Below, one piece after another: positions 62,165 to 64,000 of a DNA stretch of 64,000 bases. The stretch's first letter is position 1; the number at the start of each line of letters is the position of its first letter. The notes under the pieces were generated by a model. It saw only the letters and a program-made list of their open reading frames with translations, was not told the origin of the DNA and did no database searches. Source of the DNA: Sphingosinicella sp. BN140058 (GTDB lineage: Bacteria; Pseudomonadota; Alphaproteobacteria; Sphingomonadales; Sphingomonadaceae); the NCBI RefSeq assembly GCF_004135585.1, contig NZ_CP035501.1:3543501-3607500 (forward strand), written 5' to 3'. Both the position numbers and the translations under genes were made by a program.

Positions 62165-63169
62165 CTACGCAGATGGGGGCGGCAAGGGACCCGCCGTGCC
62201 GGACCTTCGTCGGGCGAGCCAGAGGCTGCCGATCGCAACCGCAGCGATCCCGGCGATCCCGATTGCGGTGCTTGCCATATCACGGCGGCGGGGGTCGCGG
62301 AAACCGCCGTCCACCTGGCCGCTTTCGGCGGGAGGGACGAAAAGATTGCCCGCGCCGGCCTGCACAGGCTGGGAGCGGTCGAGGCCGTTCAGGATCGCCC
62401 GGCGGGTCGCGGCTGCGCCGAGATTGGGACCGAGCATCTGGGCGAGCTTCATCAGCCCGACGGGCGCACCGACACCGACGCTGTTACGCGGATGATCGGC
62501 GAGCTCGACCACGGCGCGAGCGACATGGCGGGGGTCCATGGCGCCCGAAACGCCGACCGCGCTTCCCAGGTAATTGCCGGAGTGACGAAAGGCGGGGGTG
62601 TCGACCAGGGTCGGATAGACGTCGCAAATGTGGATATGAGGATATTCGGTGAGCTCGCCGCGAAGCGCCTCCGACATGCCGCGCAGCCCGAACTTGCTGG
62701 CACTGTAGGCGACCGCCAACGGCGCCGGCACGAAGGCACCAACGGAAATCATGTTGACGAAAATGCCGCGCCGCTGGGCGACGAAGATCGGCAGCACGGC
62801 ATGGGCGTCATTGAGATGCCCAATTAGATTGGCCTCGATCACGCGGCGGTGCGCTTCGATCGGCACATCCTGGAACCGCCCCACCGCGCCGATACCGACA
62901 TTGCTGAACCATAGATCGATCTCACCCAGGAATGCCTGCGCGCGGGCTGCAAGGTGCGTGACCGCGGCCGGCTTGGTGACATCGGTGGGCACCACCATCA
63001 CGTCGCCGCCGGCGGTGCGACAGCGGTCGGCCACGGCCTCCAGCGCTTCGGCATTGCGCGCGGAAAGCACCAGTCTGGCCCCGCCCGCCGCGAACGCCTC
63101 CGCGGTTGCGGCGCCGATGCCGCTTGAGGATCCGGTGATCACGATCCTCTTCGCCTCGCTCGGATCCAT
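62165..63169 (-). CDS. SDR family oxidoreductase with C-terminal membrane anchor
   Basis: A 334-residue short-chain dehydrogenase. ITGSSSGIGAATAEAF binds the cofactor, NVGIGAVG and SVGAFVPAPLAVAYSASKFG carry the catalytic Ser, Tyr and Lys. The C-terminus has TAIGIAGIAAVAIGSLWLARRR, one membrane helix followed by arginines (in part), so the enzyme is probably tail-anchored. ATG 63169 begins the Rossmann fold. Substrate unknown; similar anchored SDRs act on lipids or sterol-like molecules. Unrelated to the PTS by context, with 205 bases between. Confidence 0.82.
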   Translation of the reverse strand: MDPSEAKRIVITGSSSGIGAATAEAFAAGGARLVLSARNAEALEAVADRCRTAGGDVMVVPTDVTKPAAVTHLAARAQAFLGEIDLWFSNVGIGAVGRFQDVPIEAHRRVIEANLIGHLNDAHAVLPIFVAQRRGIFVNMISVGAFVPAPLAVAYSASKFGLRGMSEALRGELTEYPHIHICDVYPTLVDTPAFRHSGNYLGSAVGVSGAMDPRHVARAVVELADHPRNSVGVGAPVGLMKLAQMLGPNLGAAATRRAILNGLDRSQPVQAGAGNLFVPPAESGQVDGGFRDPRRRDMASTAIGIAGIAAVAIGSLWLARRRSGTAGPLPPPSA

Positions 63170-63293
63170 CTTTGACTCGCTCCATCTCCACGGACCTCTG
63201 GCCAACCGGCGCCAGCTGATCGGGTTCCGCTTGGTGCCTGCCGGTGCCGGGGCTATGGCCCTCGCAATGTCTGCCGCTTTGCGCACTTTCAAG

Positions 63294-63698
63294 ATGCGGC
63301 TGCCCGCTCTGGCCCTGCTTCTGCTGGCATGCCCGGCGCGCGGGCAGGCCGAGCCGACGCAGCAGCAGATCGAGGCCGAATATTCGCCTGCTTTGGATGC
63401 TTGCCTGCGGTCTGGAGACGCGGCCAGGGGTGTCTCGGTGGCCATGGGGGCCTGCATGCGCGAGGAGCTTGCGCTGCAGGATTCACGATTGAACGCGGCT
63501 TACGCTGCGATCATGAAGAGCCTCGACAGGTCTGGACGGGCGGCTTTGCGTGCCGAGGAGCGCTCCTGGATCAAGCAGCGGGACGCCGCGTGCAACGACG
63601 TGGCCGTGGGCGGCACCATCGACCTCGTCGATATCCCGAACTGCCTTCTGGACGAGACGATCCGGCGGCGGATACTGCTCGAGGCGCGGGGCCGCTGA
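63294..63698 (+). CDS. LprI-like (DUF1311) secreted protein
   Basis: A 134-residue protein with a signal peptide (start MRLPALALLLLACPARGQ). The mature part has Cys residues in ALDACLRSGD, GACMREEL, DAACND and PNCLL, and the DUF1311/LprI signature ALQDSRLNAAYAAIMKSL followed by LRAEERSWIKQRD. LprI proteins inhibit lysozyme in mycobacteria; related periplasmic proteins are of unknown role. An in-frame ATG at 63255 would add 13 residues. Divergent from the SDR. Confidence 0.82.
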   Translation: MRLPALALLLLACPARGQAEPTQQQIEAEYSPALDACLRSGDAARGVSVAMGACMREELALQDSRLNAAYAAIMKSLDRSGRAALRAEERSWIKQRDAACNDVAVGGTIDLVDIPNCLLDETIRRRILLEARGR

Positions 63699-63782
63699 AG
63701 ACGCGCCGGCCCAAACTCCGACCATCGCGGGCTAACCATATCGTAACCCTGTTTCGATAGCCGCGTGTCTCAGGAGGAGCTG

Positions 63783-64000
63783 GTGCGAGTGTCGATAGCA
63801 ACACGAGTCTCGGTTGCCTGCGCGGCCGTGCTGCTTCTCTCCCTGCTTCTGCTGGGATCGGGGCTCGCCGTCGGCAACGGCATTCGCGACAGCAACGAGG
63901 GCATCGTCATTCTGGCCCGCGCGCTGCAGGTGCAGGATCGAAACGATCAGTCGCAGCGCGCGATCAGGCTTGACCTCGGCGAGGCAACGCGAATGGCGGA
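63783..64000 (+). CDS. Membrane protein, N-terminal fragment (sensor or chemoreceptor-like)
   Basis: GTG 63783 follows AGGAGGAG by three bases (GTG 63789 gives better spacing). Seventy-two residues are visible before the right edge. VSIATRVSVACAAVLLLSLLLL is a membrane helix (in part), then GSGLAVGNGIRDSNEGIVIL and a charged region. The layout, a short basic start, one helix and a periplasmic helical segment, fits a methyl-accepting chemotaxis or histidine-kinase N-terminus. The rest lies outside. Confidence 0.55.
   Translation, partial: MRVSIATRVSVACAAVLLLSLLLLGSGLAVGNGIRDSNEGIVILARALQVQDRNDQSQRAIRLDLGEATRMA

Noticed and set aside
59374..62652. 1092-residue plus-strand open frame
   Set aside because: Antisense to nagF and part of nagE and the SDR; composition is that of a reverse shadow.
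1..64000. CRISPR arrays, tRNA or rRNA genes, insertion sequences
   Set aside because: No regularly spaced repeats, no T-loop/acceptor pairs and no transposase-like frames were seen.

Overview
The window is a GC-rich, densely coded stretch of an alphaproteobacterial chromosome. It most likely comes from a sphingomonad: it combines very large TonB-dependent receptors, a Caulobacter-style oxidative xylose (Weimberg) pathway, arrays of flavin-dependent tryptophan-halogenase-like proteins next to the receptors, and cupin-like and DUF6445 oxygenases. No rRNA, tRNA, CRISPR array, transposase or phage gene was recognised.

Layout. (1) 1-5.1 kb: polysaccharide genes. A minus-strand run holds an ATP-grasp/low-molecular-weight phosphatase fusion, a polysaccharide deacetylase and a flippase that runs off the left edge; a divergent GT2 glycosyltransferase follows. 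(2) 5.2-12.4 kb: a GH3 lipoprotein, a LacI regulator, a Gfo/Idh/MocA oxidoreductase and a convergent second GH3. (3) 12.46-17.3 kb: xylX-xylB-xylC plus a sialate-O-acetylesterase-type esterase, divergent from the GH3 across a perfect LacI-type palindrome. (4) 17.4-25.1 kb: small hypothetical genes, a TorF-like porin, an FrnE-like DsbA protein, a TonB receptor, a pspC-type gene with a sigma-54-like promoter, an ABM/NIPSNAP pair with an ArsR regulator, and a DUF6445 oxygenase. (5) 25.2-38 kb: xylD, a sugar porter, a LacI regulator, a GH3, a GH43 xylosidase and an 1125-residue TonB receptor, linked by similar palindromic operators. (6) 38.1-44.2 kb: four tryptophan-halogenase-family genes, one of which has lost the key motifs. 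(7) 44.4-50.8 kb: small secreted proteins, a structured non-coding repeat, a TonB receptor, a broken glycerophosphodiester phosphodiesterase gene, DUF4142 and DUF3597 genes. (8) 50.8-62 kb: an amino-sugar locus with a cupin_8 protein, NagX, a GntR regulator, GH18, GH20 and a two-protein GlcNAc-type PTS. (9) 62.2-64 kb: an SDR, an LprI-like protein and the start of a membrane protein.

How it works together (inference). Extracellular and periplasmic GH43, GH3 and esterase activities would release xylose from decorated xylan. The 34.6 kb receptor would import oligomers and the sugar porter would import xylose. XylB, XylC, XylD and XylX would convert xylose to alpha-ketoglutarate semialdehyde; the last dehydrogenase (XylA) is not in this window. 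The GH18/GH20/NagX/PTS block would do the same for chitin-type oligosaccharides, without a deacetylase or deaminase here. LacI-type operators TGGTAGCGCTACCA (four places) and TGGAACCGCTTCCA (two places) suggest two LacI regulons matching the two LacI genes. Halogenase-like, DUF6445 and cupin_8 proteins accompany both sugar systems, and their function there is unknown.
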